Origin: Mesorhizobium sp. M4B.F.Ca.ET.203.01.1.1
GTDB taxonomy: Bacteria; Pseudomonadota; Alphaproteobacteria; Rhizobiales; Rhizobiaceae
Direction of reading: 5' to 3'
Assembly: GCF_004791025.1 (NCBI RefSeq)
Contig: NZ_SRUO01000009.1
Location: 176,165-240,164, forward strand
Length of the DNA stretch: 64,000 nt
A model generated the notes under the pieces. The model saw only the letters and a list, made by a program, of their open reading frames with translations, searched no databases and was not told the origin of the DNA. Position 1 is the stretch's first letter. The number at the start of each line of letters is the position of its first letter. A program made the translations under genes and the position numbers. Below, one piece after another: positions 1 to 7,867 of the stretch.

Positions 1-2
1 AG

Positions 3-839
3 ATCGCCACGGACGCCATTTCCGCCGCCGAAGCCGGCGCCTCGATCCTGCATCTGCACGCCCGCGATCCGAAGGACGGACGGCCGACCGCCGACCCGGA
101 AGTGTTCATGCAATTCCTGCCGCGCATCAAGCAGGCGACCGATGCGGTGATCAACATCACCACCGGCGGCTCCTCATTGATGACGCTCGACCAGCGGCTC
201 GCCGCACCGCTCCGGGCCGAGCCGGAAATGTGCTCGCTCAACATGGGCTCGATGAATTTCGCCATGTTCCCGATGCTCGACAAGCCGCGGGAGTGGCAGC
301 ACGAATGGGAGCCGAAACTGCTCGAGGCTACCCGCGACACGATCTTCAAGAACACGTTCGCCGACATGGAGACGGTGCTGGAAAAGCTCGGTAAAGGCTG
401 CGGCACGCGCTTCGAGTTCGAATGCTACGACGTCGGCCACCTCTATTCGCTGGCGCATTTGCGCGATCGCGGCCTGGCGTCTGGGCCGCTGTTCCTCCAA
501 TTCGTGCTCGGCATTCTGGGCGGCATTGGCGCCGATCCCGACAATCTCATCCACATGAAGCGCATCGCCGACAAACTGTTCGGCGACAGCTACCAATTCT
601 CGGTTCTCGCCGCCGGCCGCCACCAGATGCCGCTGATCTCGATCGCCGCCGCCATGGGCGGCAATGTCCGCGTCGGGCTGGAGGACAGCCTCTACGACGG
701 GCGGCAACTGGCGAAGTCGAATGCCGACCAGGTGCGGCGCATACGCTCGGTGCTGGATGGCCTGTCGCTGGAGGTCGCGACGCCCGCGGAAGCGCGCGCA
801 ATGCTGGCGCTGAAGGGCGGCGACCGGGTGGCGTTTTGA
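3..839 (+). CDS. Beta-keto acid cleavage enzyme (BKACE, DUF849), 5' end missing
   Basis: The reading frame is open from base 3, so the start lies outside the window. About 278 residues remain of a family that is usually near 300. The HLHARD motif (bases 51-68) is the family's zinc-binding site, followed by a conserved ITTGG stretch near base 155. The founding member, Kce, cleaves 3-keto-5-aminohexanoate with acetyl-CoA in lysine fermentation. Other members cleave different beta-keto acids, for example dehydrocarnitine. Substrate cannot be read from this sequence. The gene is followed by a palindromic repeat and a GNAT/deacetylase pair. The family call is firm; the substrate is unknown. Confidence 0.88.
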   Translation: MATDAISAAEAGASILHLHARDPKDGRPTADPEVFMQFLPRIKQATDAVINITTGGSSLMTLDQRLAAPLRAEPEMCSLNMGSMNFAMFPMLDKPREWQHEWEPKLLEATRDTIFKNTFADMETVLEKLGKGCGTRFEFECYDVGHLYSLAHLRDRGLASGPLFLQFVLGILGGIGADPDNLIHMKRIADKLFGDSYQFSVLAAGRHQMPLISIAAAMGGNVRVGLEDSLYDGRQLAKSNADQVRRIRSVLDGLSLEVATPAEARAMLALKGGDRVAF

Positions 840-871
840 AGTGCGGGGGGTGAGATGATAGCGCCCAGCCC

Positions 872-1031
872 TACCCCCCTCTGGCCTGCCGGCCATCTCC
901 CCCTCAAGGGGGGAGATTGGCAGCTTCGACGTGTCTGCCTCTTCTCCAGCTTTGGCGATTGGCGAAAGCCTCGGCGACATCCGATCTCCCCCCTTGAGGG
1001 GGAGATGTCCGGCAGGACAGAGGGGGGTGCC
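872..1031. repeat. Inverted pair of rhizobial-type intergenic palindromic repeats
   Basis: Two arms face each other across about 55 bases: left arm about 872-923, right arm about 982-1031. Each carries a CT-rich/AG-rich palindrome built on CTCCCCCTCAAGGGGG and a CTGCCGGCC or TCCGGCAGGAC flank. The right arm is close to the reverse complement of the left. They fill the gap between the BKACE and GNAT genes. This looks like a dispersed non-coding intergenic repeat; copy number elsewhere cannot be judged here. Confidence 0.8.
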
Positions 1032-1048
1032 TTGGCGCCCCGTCTATC

Positions 1049-1549
1049 GTGAGCAAGGCAATCACCCTTCGCCCGGGCACAATCGACGACGTCGACACCA
1101 TTTACGCCGCGCTTCTCAAACTCGGCACCCATATCGGCGCGCATCAGGAGATCACCTCGACAGCGGATGACCTCCGCCGCTACGGCTTCGGCGAAAAACC
1201 CGCCTTCTCCACCTTGATCGCCGAGGTCGACAGCGAATTCGCCGGCCTCTGCCTGCACTTCCCGATATTCTCGACCTGGATGGGGCGTCCCGGCGTCTAT
1301 GTGCAGGACCTCTATGTCGAGGACCCCTTTCGCGGCCGCCGGATCGGCGAAAAACTGTTGCGGCGCGTGGCGAAGGAATGCCGTGCTGCAGGCGGCGTCT
1401 ATCTCAGGCTCTCCGTCGACACGGACAACGAAACCGCCAAGGCCTTCTATGAAAGGCTGGGCATTGGCTGGTCGAGCTACGAACAGACCCAGAAGATCGT
1501 CGGCGACGCCTTCTTCGCCTTTGCGGATGCACCAGAGGACAGCGCATGA
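1049..1549 (+). CDS. GNAT family N-acetyltransferase
   Basis: A 166-residue single-domain protein starting at GTG. It fits the Gcn5-related fold: an N-terminal LRPGTIDDVDTIY segment, then the acetyl-CoA binding region around YVEDPFRGRRIGEKLLRR (motif A, R/Q-x-x-G-x-A/G type), and a C-terminal DTDNETAKAFYERLGI segment. It should transfer an acetyl group from acetyl-CoA to an amine; diamine/spermidine acetyltransferases share this layout, but specificity is not proven. It overlaps the next gene, a deacetylase-like protein, by four bases (ATGA), so the two are probably translated together. Confidence 0.88.
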   Translation: MSKAITLRPGTIDDVDTIYAALLKLGTHIGAHQEITSTADDLRRYGFGEKPAFSTLIAEVDSEFAGLCLHFPIFSTWMGRPGVYVQDLYVEDPFRGRRIGEKLLRRVAKECRAAGGVYLRLSVDTDNETAKAFYERLGIGWSSYEQTQKIVGDAFFAFADAPEDSA

Positions 1550-2574
1550 AAACCTATTATGCCGAGGAACAGAAGCGCCACGATCCCAAGGCTTTTCTCT
1601 CCAGCGGCGCCCAGCAGCCCAATCCGGAAAAACCCGAGCGCATCGAGAGATTGCTGGCCGGCGCGAAAGCCGCCGGTTCGGCGATCGAACGGCCGCGGAA
1701 CCATGGGCTGGGTCCGGTCGCGGCGGTGCACACGCCCGAATATCTCGACTTCCTCGAGCATATTTTCGAGCGCTGGCAGCGTATCGAAGGCGCCTCGGCG
1801 GAAGTGATCCCGAACATCCATCCGATCGCCCGTGGCGGTTCTTATCCTGCGTCCGCCGTTGGCCAGGCCGGCTACCACATGGCGGACACAGCGTGCCCGA
1901 TCTCGGCCGAAACCTGGAACAGCTCGCTGTGGAGCGCCTGGAGCGCCGTGGAGGCGGCCGAAGCGGTGATGGCGGGCGCGTCTTCGGCCTACGCGCTCTG
2001 CCGTCCGCCCGGCCATCATGCCTTCGTCGACGTCGCCGGGGGATTTTGCTTCATCAACAATTCGGCGGTCGCGGCGCAGGTGCTGCGAAGGAGCGCGGCA
2101 CGGGTGGCGATCCTCGATGTCGACCTGCATCACGGCAACGGCACGCAAGGTATCTTCTATGCAAGGCCGGACGTGCTCACGGTGTCGCTGCATGCCGATC
2201 CGGTGCGCTTCTATCCGTTCTTCTGGGGGTATGCGGACGAGCGCGGCGAAGGCGCCGGCCTCGGCTACAATCTCAACCTGCCGCTGCCGCGCAAATCCGG
2301 CGACGCTGCGTTTCTCGAAGCGCTCGCGACCGCCTTCCGGCGCATCCGCGCCTTTGCGCCGGAGGCGCTTGTCGTGGCGCTCGGGCTCGATGCTTTCGAG
2401 GGCGACCCGTTTGGTGGCCTTTCCGTCACGACGCCCGGCTTCTCGCGCATCGGCGAGGCCATCGCCGGGCTCGGCCTGCCGACGGTGATCGTCCAGGAGG
2501 GCGGCTATCTGTGCGACGCGCTCAGTGACAACCTCACTGCTTTCCTGACCGGCTTTGGCGGCAAGCAGCGATGA
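1546..2574 (+). CDS. Histone-deacetylase family amidohydrolase (acetylpolyamine amidohydrolase-like)
   Basis: A 342-residue cytoplasmic protein of the arginase/deacetylase superfamily. Visible active-site features are the tandem histidines H157-H158 in RPPGHHA, zinc ligands D193 and H195 in DVDLHHGNGT, a third zinc ligand D282 in GLDAFEGDP, and the transition-state tyrosine Y321 in EGGY. The N-terminus (KRHDPKAF, NPEKPERI) resembles bacterial acetylpolyamine amidohydrolases. Expected reaction: zinc-dependent removal of acetyl groups from small amines or lysine side chains. It overlaps the GNAT gene by four bases, suggesting an acetylation/deacetylation pair. The exact substrate is inferred. 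Confidence 0.88.
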   Translation: MKTYYAEEQKRHDPKAFLSSGAQQPNPEKPERIERLLAGAKAAGSAIERPRNHGLGPVAAVHTPEYLDFLEHIFERWQRIEGASAEVIPNIHPIARGGSYPASAVGQAGYHMADTACPISAETWNSSLWSAWSAVEAAEAVMAGASSAYALCRPPGHHAFVDVAGGFCFINNSAVAAQVLRRSAARVAILDVDLHHGNGTQGIFYARPDVLTVSLHADPVRFYPFFWGYADERGEGAGLGYNLNLPLPRKSGDAAFLEALATAFRRIRAFAPEALVVALGLDAFEGDPFGGLSVTTPGFSRIGEAIAGLGLPTVIVQEGGYLCDALSDNLTAFLTGFGGKQR

Positions 2575-2620
2575 GCAATTCCAGGAAAAGTGCGTAGCGG
2601 TTTTCCGTCCGGAATTGCGT
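2573..2620. repeat. 48-bp imperfect palindrome, copy 1
   Basis: The stretch begins inside the stop codon of the deacetylase gene. Its ends are inverted (GCAATTCC at the left, GGAATTGC at the right), with inner arms AGGAAAA and TTTTCCG and a central GTGCGTAGCG. An identical 48-base copy lies at 53015-53062, and a diverged relative at 22672-22720. It sits between convergent genes and could fold into a hairpin in either transcript. Confidence 0.85.
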
Positions 2621-2634
2621 GAAGGCAACGTGGC

Positions 2635-3900
2635 TCAGGCTCGCTGCTGCCTCAGCATGGCCACGACTCGGCGCACGCCTTCCAGCGTCTCGTCGATCTC
2701 GCCCGCCGTGTTGTAGTGCGCGATGCCGATGCGCACGACGCCCTCGCCGGCCGGAATGCCGAGCTGGTGAACGATCTCCCAGGCATAGTTGTGGCCTGAC
2801 CAGAGGAAGATATTTTCGGCGTTCATCTGCCGCACGATCGTCTCCGGCGCGATGACCTCGACGGTAAAGGACACGGTCGGCACGCGCTCGCCGATCCGCG
2901 CCGGATCGGTGATGCCGTGGATGGTCAGGCCGGCAATGCCAGACAGGCCGTCGATTAGCTTTTGCGCCAGCGTGTTCTCGTAGGCGATCGACACTTCGAA
3001 CGCCCTGGCGATCCGCTGCCGCCGCGAGCCGCCCTCGCCCGCCGCCGCGCCGAGATCGGCGAAATAATCGACCGCCGCGCCGAGACCGGCCATCAGTTCG
3101 ATCTGCGGCGTGCCGAGCTCGAAGCGTTCCGGCAGGCCGTTGGACGAGCAGCGGCATTTGTAGGGTTTCAGCGCATCAATGAGGTCGCGGCGCCCCCACA
3201 GGATGCCCATATGCGGGCCGAAGAATTTGTAGGCCGAGCAGACGAGGAAATCGCAGCCGAGCGCCTGCACGTCGACCAGGCCATGCGGCGCGAACTGCAC
3301 GGCATCGACATAGACCAGCGCGCCTGCCTGCTTGGCTACGGCCGTCAGCGCCTTCACCCGATTGATCGAGCCGGTGAGGTTCGAGGCATAGTTCAGCGCC
3401 ACGAGCCGCGTCTTTTCCGAGAGCAGCGCACTCAACGCCGCTTCCTCGACCTGCCAGCTTTTCTCGTCAAACGGCAGGAAGCGCACGACGAGGCCAAGGT
3501 CCTCGGCAAGCTGCAGCCAGGGCGAGACATTGCCCTCATGATCCATGCGGGTGACGATGATCTCGTCGCCTGGCTTCATCGCGCGGCCGAGCGTGCGCGA
3601 CATGTGGTAGGTCAGCGTCGTCATGTTGGCGCCGATGATGATCTCCTCGGCGCTCGCGGCACCGAGGAAATCGGCCATTGCCGCATGCGCGCCGTCGACC
3701 ACTTCCTGCGCCGCCAGCGTCGTTTCGAAGAAGCCGCCGAGATTGGCGTTGGTGGTAAGCAGGCAGCGCGACACGGCGTCGGCCACCGCCTGCGGCACCT
3801 GCGTGCCGGCCGGGTTGTCGAGATAGATGCGGCGGCGGTCCTTGTCGGTCAGCGACAGCGCCGGAAATCTTCCCCGCACGGTTTCGATTGGAAAGTTCAT
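2635..3900 (-). CDS. Cysteine desulfurase-like class V aminotransferase (VC1184 subfamily)
   Basis: A 421-residue PLP enzyme. The start at 3900 is chosen because a strong ribosome site (AGGGAGGGG) precedes it; an in-frame start 11 codons earlier lacks one. Family signs are the YLDNPAGTQVP segment (27-37), the PLP pyridine-binding D199 in YVDA, and the Schiff-base lysine K225 in SAYKFFGPH. Members of this subfamily resemble SufS/CsdA, but their reaction is not settled. It lies downstream of an aldo-keto reductase on the same strand, with only about 39 bases between. It is separate from the suf operon enzymes, so a role in Fe-S assembly is not implied. Confidence 0.85.
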   Translation of the reverse strand: MNFPIETVRGRFPALSLTDKDRRRIYLDNPAGTQVPQAVADAVSRCLLTTNANLGGFFETTLAAQEVVDGAHAAMADFLGAASAEEIIIGANMTTLTYHMSRTLGRAMKPGDEIIVTRMDHEGNVSPWLQLAEDLGLVVRFLPFDEKSWQVEEAALSALLSEKTRLVALNYASNLTGSINRVKALTAVAKQAGALVYVDAVQFAPHGLVDVQALGCDFLVCSAYKFFGPHMGILWGRRDLIDALKPYKCRCSSNGLPERFELGTPQIELMAGLGAAVDYFADLGAAAGEGGSRRQRIARAFEVSIAYENTLAQKLIDGLSGIAGLTIHGITDPARIGERVPTVSFTVEVIAPETIVRQMNAENIFLWSGHNYAWEIVHQLGIPAGEGVVRIGIAHYNTAGEIDETLEGVRRVVAMLRQQRA

Positions 3901-3939
3901 TGCCGTCCCCTCCCTTTTGTTATCGTTGGACAATTCTGG

Positions 3940-5007
3940 TCAAGGGCACGGATTGCCGACGCGCTGATGAACCCCATCGATCGCCTTCTGCATCTCCTCG
4001 GTCCATCTGACCTCGGCCGAGGACAACGCCGTTTCCAGCTGCCAGATCGCCGTCGCGCCGATGATGTTCGAGGTGACGAAGGGTCTGCTCGAGACATAGG
4101 CATTGGCAAACAGCGCCGGCTCCATGCCGAAGGAGCGCGCCAGCTCGTTGTATTCGAGCAGGACTTGCGCCGCATTCGGCGTCTCGTAGCGCTGGCCACG
4201 GTTGAAAAGCTGCGAGCGCGAGCCTTGCGGGCGCGCGCCATGGTCGTATTTGCCGGTCAGATAGCCCTGCGCCAGCGGCGAATAGGGCAGGAAGGCGATC
4301 TGCTCGCGCTCGCAGACCTCGGCGAGGTTCACCTCGAAGGTGCGATTGACGAGGCTGTAGGCGTTCTGCAGCGAGACGGGCCGCGGCCCGACGCCCTTGT
4401 CGGCCTCGCCAAGGAAGCGCATGACGCCCCAGGAGCTTTCGTTCGACAGGCCGAAATGGCGGATCTTCCCGGCCTTCACCAGTTCGTCGAAGACGCCAAG
4501 CGTCTCGGCGATCGGCGTCTCGCCTGCCGGCGCGCCTTCGGTGTCGGCGCGTCGCGCCACCGCGCCGACGCGCGTCGGGTTGGCGCCCCAGGGAATGTCC
4601 CGTTCCGGCCAATGGATCTGGTAGAGATCGATGTAGTCGGTGCCGAGCTTGGTCAGCGACTTCTCGACGGCGTCGAAAATGTCGGCGCGCGCCAGCTTCG
4701 ACGGGCGGTCGCCGCGAAACCAAATGTTGCCGGTGCGACCGACCACCTTCGAGGCGATGATCACCTTGTCGCGATTGCCGTTGGCCTTCATCCAGCTGCC
4801 GATGATCTTCTCGGTCCGCCCCTGCGTCTCCGCCTTGGGCGGGATCGGGTACAGCTCGGCCGTGTCGATGAAATTGACGCCGCGCTCAAAGGCCAGGTCC
4901 ATCTGCGCATGGCCTTCGGCCTCGGTGTTCTGCTGGCCCCAGGTCATCGAGCCCAGGCAGATTTGAGACACAAGAAGATCGGTCCGACCGAGACGGCGTT
5001 TATGCAT
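3940..5007 (-). CDS. NADP(H)-dependent aldo-keto reductase (Tas-like)
   Basis: A 355-residue TIM-barrel oxidoreductase. The start at 5007 follows a GGAGAA ribosome site. The catalytic tetrad is visible: D48 and Y53 in FIDTAELY, K87 in IIASKV, and H132 in DLYQIHWPERD. The sequence from MHKRRLG through GSMTWGQQN matches E. coli Tas and related proteins, which reduce carbonyl substrates with NADPH. No substrate is evident. It is the first gene of a two-gene reverse-strand unit with the class V aminotransferase. Confidence 0.9.
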   Translation of the reverse strand: MHKRRLGRTDLLVSQICLGSMTWGQQNTEAEGHAQMDLAFERGVNFIDTAELYPIPPKAETQGRTEKIIGSWMKANGNRDKVIIASKVVGRTGNIWFRGDRPSKLARADIFDAVEKSLTKLGTDYIDLYQIHWPERDIPWGANPTRVGAVARRADTEGAPAGETPIAETLGVFDELVKAGKIRHFGLSNESSWGVMRFLGEADKGVGPRPVSLQNAYSLVNRTFEVNLAEVCEREQIAFLPYSPLAQGYLTGKYDHGARPQGSRSQLFNRGQRYETPNAAQVLLEYNELARSFGMEPALFANAYVSSRPFVTSNIIGATAIWQLETALSSAEVRWTEEMQKAIDGVHQRVGNPCP

Positions 5008-5127
5008 GGGAATTTCTCCGGCGGGGAACTTTTTTGCGCGAAGCGCAGGAGGAAATCCGACCATAAAGCAAAGGGCGGGTGTTCTCCAAGCCCGGCCCGG
5101 ACGACTTTTGCGTGAACTTGTAGAGGG

Positions 5128-5655
5128 CTAGCGCCGGGCTCCGGCCACGGCGCGCCGCTTGGCTTCATCGATCAGCATGTTGGCCACCTGCATGCGGATC
5201 ATGGCGCGCTGGCGCAGATGCGGGGCAACGCGGTCCGGGTGGTTGGCGAAAGCGAAGCTGCGCCGCATGCGGCCGAGGTCGGCGCTCTTCACCGGATGAT
5301 CGAGGCCAAGCTCGGCGGCGATCGCGTCGGGGTCGATCGGCGGCAGTTTTTCCTCCGGCCTTGCCTGCTCGCCGGCCAACGCCAGCTTGGCCTGATCGAG
5401 CAGCGCGGCGAATTCGGCGGCGAGATCGGCGCCTGCCTCCCGGTATTCGGCCGCGAACGTCTCGCCGGCAACCTTGATGCGGCCGGAATGAAGCTCGTCC
5501 GCCACCGAGAGATAGTCGAACGGAATTGTCGGCCGCGCCGCCGCCTCATCGCCTGCCTCGGCCTTGTCGGAGGCAACGAAGAGATCGTCGAGCAAGGACG
5601 CGAAATCCCGCTTGGCTCCGGTGCCGATGTCAGCCTCCCGTCTCGTCAAGCACAT
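5128..5655 (-). CDS. Protein with a C-terminal J-domain-like HPD segment
   Basis: A 175-residue protein with no signal peptide or membrane segment. The N-terminal half is acidic and Ala-rich (DFASLLDDLF, DEAAARPTIPFDYLSVADEL). The C-terminal third, about residues 108-170, looks like a short J domain: a helix, the exact HPD tripeptide at 139-141, then an Arg/Ala-rich helix ending in MLIDEAKRR. HPD is the DnaK-stimulating motif of DnaJ proteins. Unlike classical DnaJ, the J-like part is at the C-terminus and there is no zinc finger. The start codon is uncertain; a GGGAGG lies just inside the chosen start. Confidence 0.65.
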   Translation of the reverse strand: MCLTRREADIGTGAKRDFASLLDDLFVASDKAEAGDEAAARPTIPFDYLSVADELHSGRIKVAGETFAAEYREAGADLAAEFAALLDQAKLALAGEQARPEEKLPPIDPDAIAAELGLDHPVKSADLGRMRRSFAFANHPDRVAPHLRQRAMIRMQVANMLIDEAKRRAVAGARR

Positions 5656-5742
5656 ATGTGAGACGGTCGCACCATAGAGCTTGCTCGTTAAAAATGAATG
5701 CCTTCGACGTTAACCAGTTTAGCCGTTCGCCAGCGCCATAGC

Positions 5743-5775
5743 AAAAAAGCCGGACTGCATTTCATGCAGCCCGGC
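5743..5775 (-). terminator. Intrinsic terminator on the reverse strand
   Basis: GCCGG-ACTGCAT / ATGCAGC-CCGGC forms an 11-pair stem with one mismatch and a TTC loop (5749-5775). On the reverse strand it is followed by six T residues (5743-5748 read as A on the forward strand). No reverse-strand gene is seen immediately upstream of it. Confidence 0.65.
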
Positions 5776-5797
5776 AAGGTCGCCAGGAGTGGCGAGG

Positions 5798-5819
5798 AAA
5801 AAGCCGGCCATGGGCCGGC
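5798..5819 (-). terminator. Second intrinsic terminator on the reverse strand
   Basis: A seven-pair GC stem (GCCGGCC at 5803-5809, GGCCGGC at 5813-5819) with a three-base loop is followed by five T on the reverse strand. It lies about 25 bases before the first reverse terminator. Such a tandem pair suggests that a reverse-strand transcript, probably non-coding, runs leftward from about 5820-5940. Confidence 0.6.
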
Positions 5820-5888
5820 ACCACGCCTACGTTCGACAGACCGTAAAAGTTTCAAAAAAAATCGATTGTGACGAAAAAAATCGTCCGG

Positions 5889-5940
5889 GCATGGCTGCCA
5901 TGCAATTGCTGCACTGCACAATTTTAATATTCGCCCTATA
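5889..5940 (+). promoter_or_regulatory. Control region of the small DUF1127-like gene, with a PhaR/AniA-like site
   Basis: Three elements lie upstream of the small gene at 5978. One is an interrupted palindrome GCATGGC-T-GCCATGC (5889-5903). The second is TGCACTGCACAA (5910-5921), which fits the TGCRNYGCASMA consensus I recall for the Bradyrhizobium polyhydroxybutyrate regulator PhaR. The third is an AT-rich stretch with TTTAATAT and CCTATATG, a plausible -10 area. The factor assignment is from memory of the published motif and needs testing. Confidence 0.4.
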
Positions 5941-5977
5941 TGTTTGAGTCGGGAGGACCAACTAGGGGCCATGGATC

Positions 5978-6142
5978 ATGGGGTTCTTCACCGAAATGTT
6001 CGCGCGGCCGCGGCCGCAGGACCATCAGCGCTACCGCGCAGCCTTGGCGCTGCTGCATTCAATGAGCAATGCCGACCGCGCCGACATCGGCATCAAGCCA
6101 GCCGATTTCCCGCGTATCGCGCGCGAAATGTCCACGCGCTGA
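5978..6142 (+). CDS. Small DUF1127-like protein
   Basis: A 54-residue Arg-rich protein starting MGFFTEMF. Its central and C-terminal part, LHSMSNADRADIGIKPADF followed by PRIAREM, resembles the DUF1127 signature (a helix, then L-x-DIG-[IL]-x-R/P-x-D-I). Short DUF1127 proteins in alphaproteobacteria have been linked to RNA turnover and phosphate or carbon control. AGGGG lies about ten bases before the ATG. A clear bidirectional hairpin ends the gene at 6156-6184. The 7-base-upstream ATG at 5971 is in another frame. Confidence 0.65.
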   Translation: MGFFTEMFARPRPQDHQRYRAALALLHSMSNADRADIGIKPADFPRIAREMSTR

Positions 6143-6155
6143 GTCTGTCCAGCAA

Positions 6156-6184
6156 GAGGTTTCCCGGCAGCACCGGGAAACCTC
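6156..6184. terminator. Bidirectional hairpin between convergent genes
   Basis: A perfect 12-base stem (GAGGTTTCCCGG / CCGGGAAACCTC) with a CAGCA loop separates the DUF1127-like gene from the convergent DUF1993 gene, whose stop is at 6192. It lacks a long T run on either side, so termination efficiency is uncertain, but position and strength of the stem support the role. Confidence 0.65.
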
Positions 6185-6191
6185 AAGACTT

Positions 6192-6695
6192 TCAACGTCC
6201 CAGAAAAACCGCCTTGCCGAGTGGCACGCCGTTGTGCCGCAGGATGTCGTAGGCGGTGGTCACGTGGAAATAGAAGTTGGGCATGGCGGCGTGGAGCAGG
6301 TATAGCAAGCCCGGCATCGAGACTTCCCGCCCGCCGAGCCGGAGTTCGATCGTGCGCTCTTCCGAGTTATTCAGGTCGGCTGCCGAAAACGTCGCCAGAT
6401 GATCGACCGTCTTGGCGATGCGAGCCTGCAGGTCGGCGAAACTCGCTTCATTGTCCTCGTATTTCGGCACCTCGCGGCCGGCGAGCCGCGACGGCGCGCC
6501 CTTGGCGTGATCGGTGGCGATCTGCACCTGCCTGGTCAGCGCGAACATGTCGGGGGCCAGCCGCGCGGTCAGAAAGACCTGCGGGTCGATCTTGCGATCG
6601 GCCGCGTTCTGTTCGGCCAGCGACAGCACATTGGAGAGTGACTTCAGCCTGGCCGAAAACACGGGCACCGAGGCGTCATACATCGAAATCGTCAT
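6192..6695 (-). CDS. DUF1993 family protein
   Basis: A 167-residue protein. The start at 6695 follows GGGAGAAA; an earlier in-frame start 21 codons upstream has no such site. The sequence (MTISMYDASVPVF, then RLAPDMFALTRQVQIATDHAK, then PNFYFHVTTAYDILRHNGV near the end) is typical of DUF1993, a DinB-like four-helix bundle family. Conserved histidines in DHAK and FHVTTAY could bind metal, as in DinB proteins. No substrate or pathway is known. It converges on the DUF1127-like gene. Confidence 0.85.
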   Translation of the reverse strand: MTISMYDASVPVFSARLKSLSNVLSLAEQNAADRKIDPQVFLTARLAPDMFALTRQVQIATDHAKGAPSRLAGREVPKYEDNEASFADLQARIAKTVDHLATFSAADLNNSEERTIELRLGGREVSMPGLLYLLHAAMPNFYFHVTTAYDILRHNGVPLGKAVFLGR

Positions 6696-6811
6696 CTTGC
6701 TTTCTCCCAGTCGAGCGACGGGAGCTAGCGCTTCCACAAGCGATTCTTCAAGCGTCACCGCGCCGCCGCAATCACCATGCTAGGTGTTTCCATCTGGAGT
6801 GGAGGATCCCG

Positions 6812-7849
6812 ATGAGATGCGCCTTTCTTGCAGCGACCGCCTTCTTCGCCATCGCCGTAACGGGCCAGCAGGCGCTCGCCGCCGACCCACCCTATATCGA
6901 CGATCGCTCGGACGCTGCCGCTGTCATCCGCTCGCTCTACAGCGCCATCAACCGGCATGAATTCGCCCGCGCCTGGGGCTATTACGGCGATACCAAGCCG
7001 GCAAAGGATTTCGACGCGTTCGTCAAAGGCTATGACGGCACCGATACGGTCGAGGTGAAGACGGGCGCGGTATCCGACGAGGGTGCAGCCGGCAGCATCT
7101 ACCACAATGTCCCGGTCGCCATCCAGGCGACCGACAAGAAGGGCGAGGCCAAGGTCTTTGCCGGCTGCTATACGCTGCGCCAGGTCAACGGCCAGATCCA
7201 GGAACCGCCGTTCCAGCCGATCGTCATCGACAAGGGCGCACTGAAGCCATCGACCGCCGATTTCGAAGAGGCCGTGCCGGCAAGCTGCGGCGACGGCCCG
7301 CCGCCGCCGAAGAAGGACGAGGCGCTGGAGCAGGCGAAGCAGGCGTTCGCTGCCACCTATGCCGGCCAGTGCGACAAGGAGCTGTTCGAGCAGGAGCCCG
7401 AGCTGTTTTCGATCAAATACAAGGACAAGAGCGCGGCCGAAGGCGACCCCGAGCGGGAAACGCGGCTCTTCCATTTCGCCTGCTCGGCCGCCGCCTACAA
7501 TGAAAGCTCCATCTACTACATCTACGACGACGTCTCGGGCGTCAGGCAGTTGCAGTTCGCCGAGCCCGAAATGGACATCCGCTACGCGAACAACGACAGC
7601 GACGGCAAGGTGGAGAGCATGCACGTCGTCGGCTTCCAGGCGACAGGCTGGGCCGTCAATTCCGCTTACGACGACGCCACCAAGACGATCACCACGTTCA
7701 ACAAGTGGCGCGGCGTCGGCGATGCCTCGTCGTCGGGAACCTACCTGTTCCGCAACGGTGATTTTTCCCTCGTCCAGTACGACGTCGATGCATCATACGA
7801 TGGCGAGCAGAACCCGCAGGCCGTCGTCGACTACAACACCGCGCCCTGA
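6812..7849 (+). CDS. Secreted DUF1176 family protein
   Basis: A 345-residue exported protein. The start at 6812 follows GGAGGA, and the first 24 residues form a signal peptide ending QQALA-AD. Residues about 27-140 look like an NTF2-type helper domain (DAAAVIRSLYSAINRHEFARAW). After a proline-rich linker (PPPPKK), the C-terminal 180 residues match DUF1176, with the GVGDASSSGTYLF segment near the end that corresponds to the family's GDCGS-like motif. Paired cysteines may form disulfides. Periplasmic location is expected; function is unknown. Confidence 0.75.
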   Translation: MRCAFLAATAFFAIAVTGQQALAADPPYIDDRSDAAAVIRSLYSAINRHEFARAWGYYGDTKPAKDFDAFVKGYDGTDTVEVKTGAVSDEGAAGSIYHNVPVAIQATDKKGEAKVFAGCYTLRQVNGQIQEPPFQPIVIDKGALKPSTADFEEAVPASCGDGPPPPKKDEALEQAKQAFAATYAGQCDKELFEQEPELFSIKYKDKSAAEGDPERETRLFHFACSAAAYNESSIYYIYDDVSGVRQLQFAEPEMDIRYANNDSDGKVESMHVVGFQATGWAVNSAYDDATKTITTFNKWRGVGDASSSGTYLFRNGDFSLVQYDVDASYDGEQNPQAVVDYNTAP

Positions 7850-7867
7850 GGCAATCCCGGTTTCACG

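Noticed and set aside
2962..5115. 717-codon forward frame
   Set aside because: It runs antisense through the class V aminotransferase and aldo-keto reductase genes, whose catalytic motifs are clear on the other strand.
5688..5972. 94-codon reverse frame around the tandem terminators
   Set aside because: It reads through both terminator hairpins and has no ribosome site or family features; a non-coding transcript is the better explanation.
6221..7849. Long open frame (542 codons) starting before the DUF1176 gene
   Set aside because: The first 197 codons lie opposite the DUF1993 gene and are Arg/Ser-rich shadow sequence; the true start is 6812 after a ribosome site and with a signal peptide.
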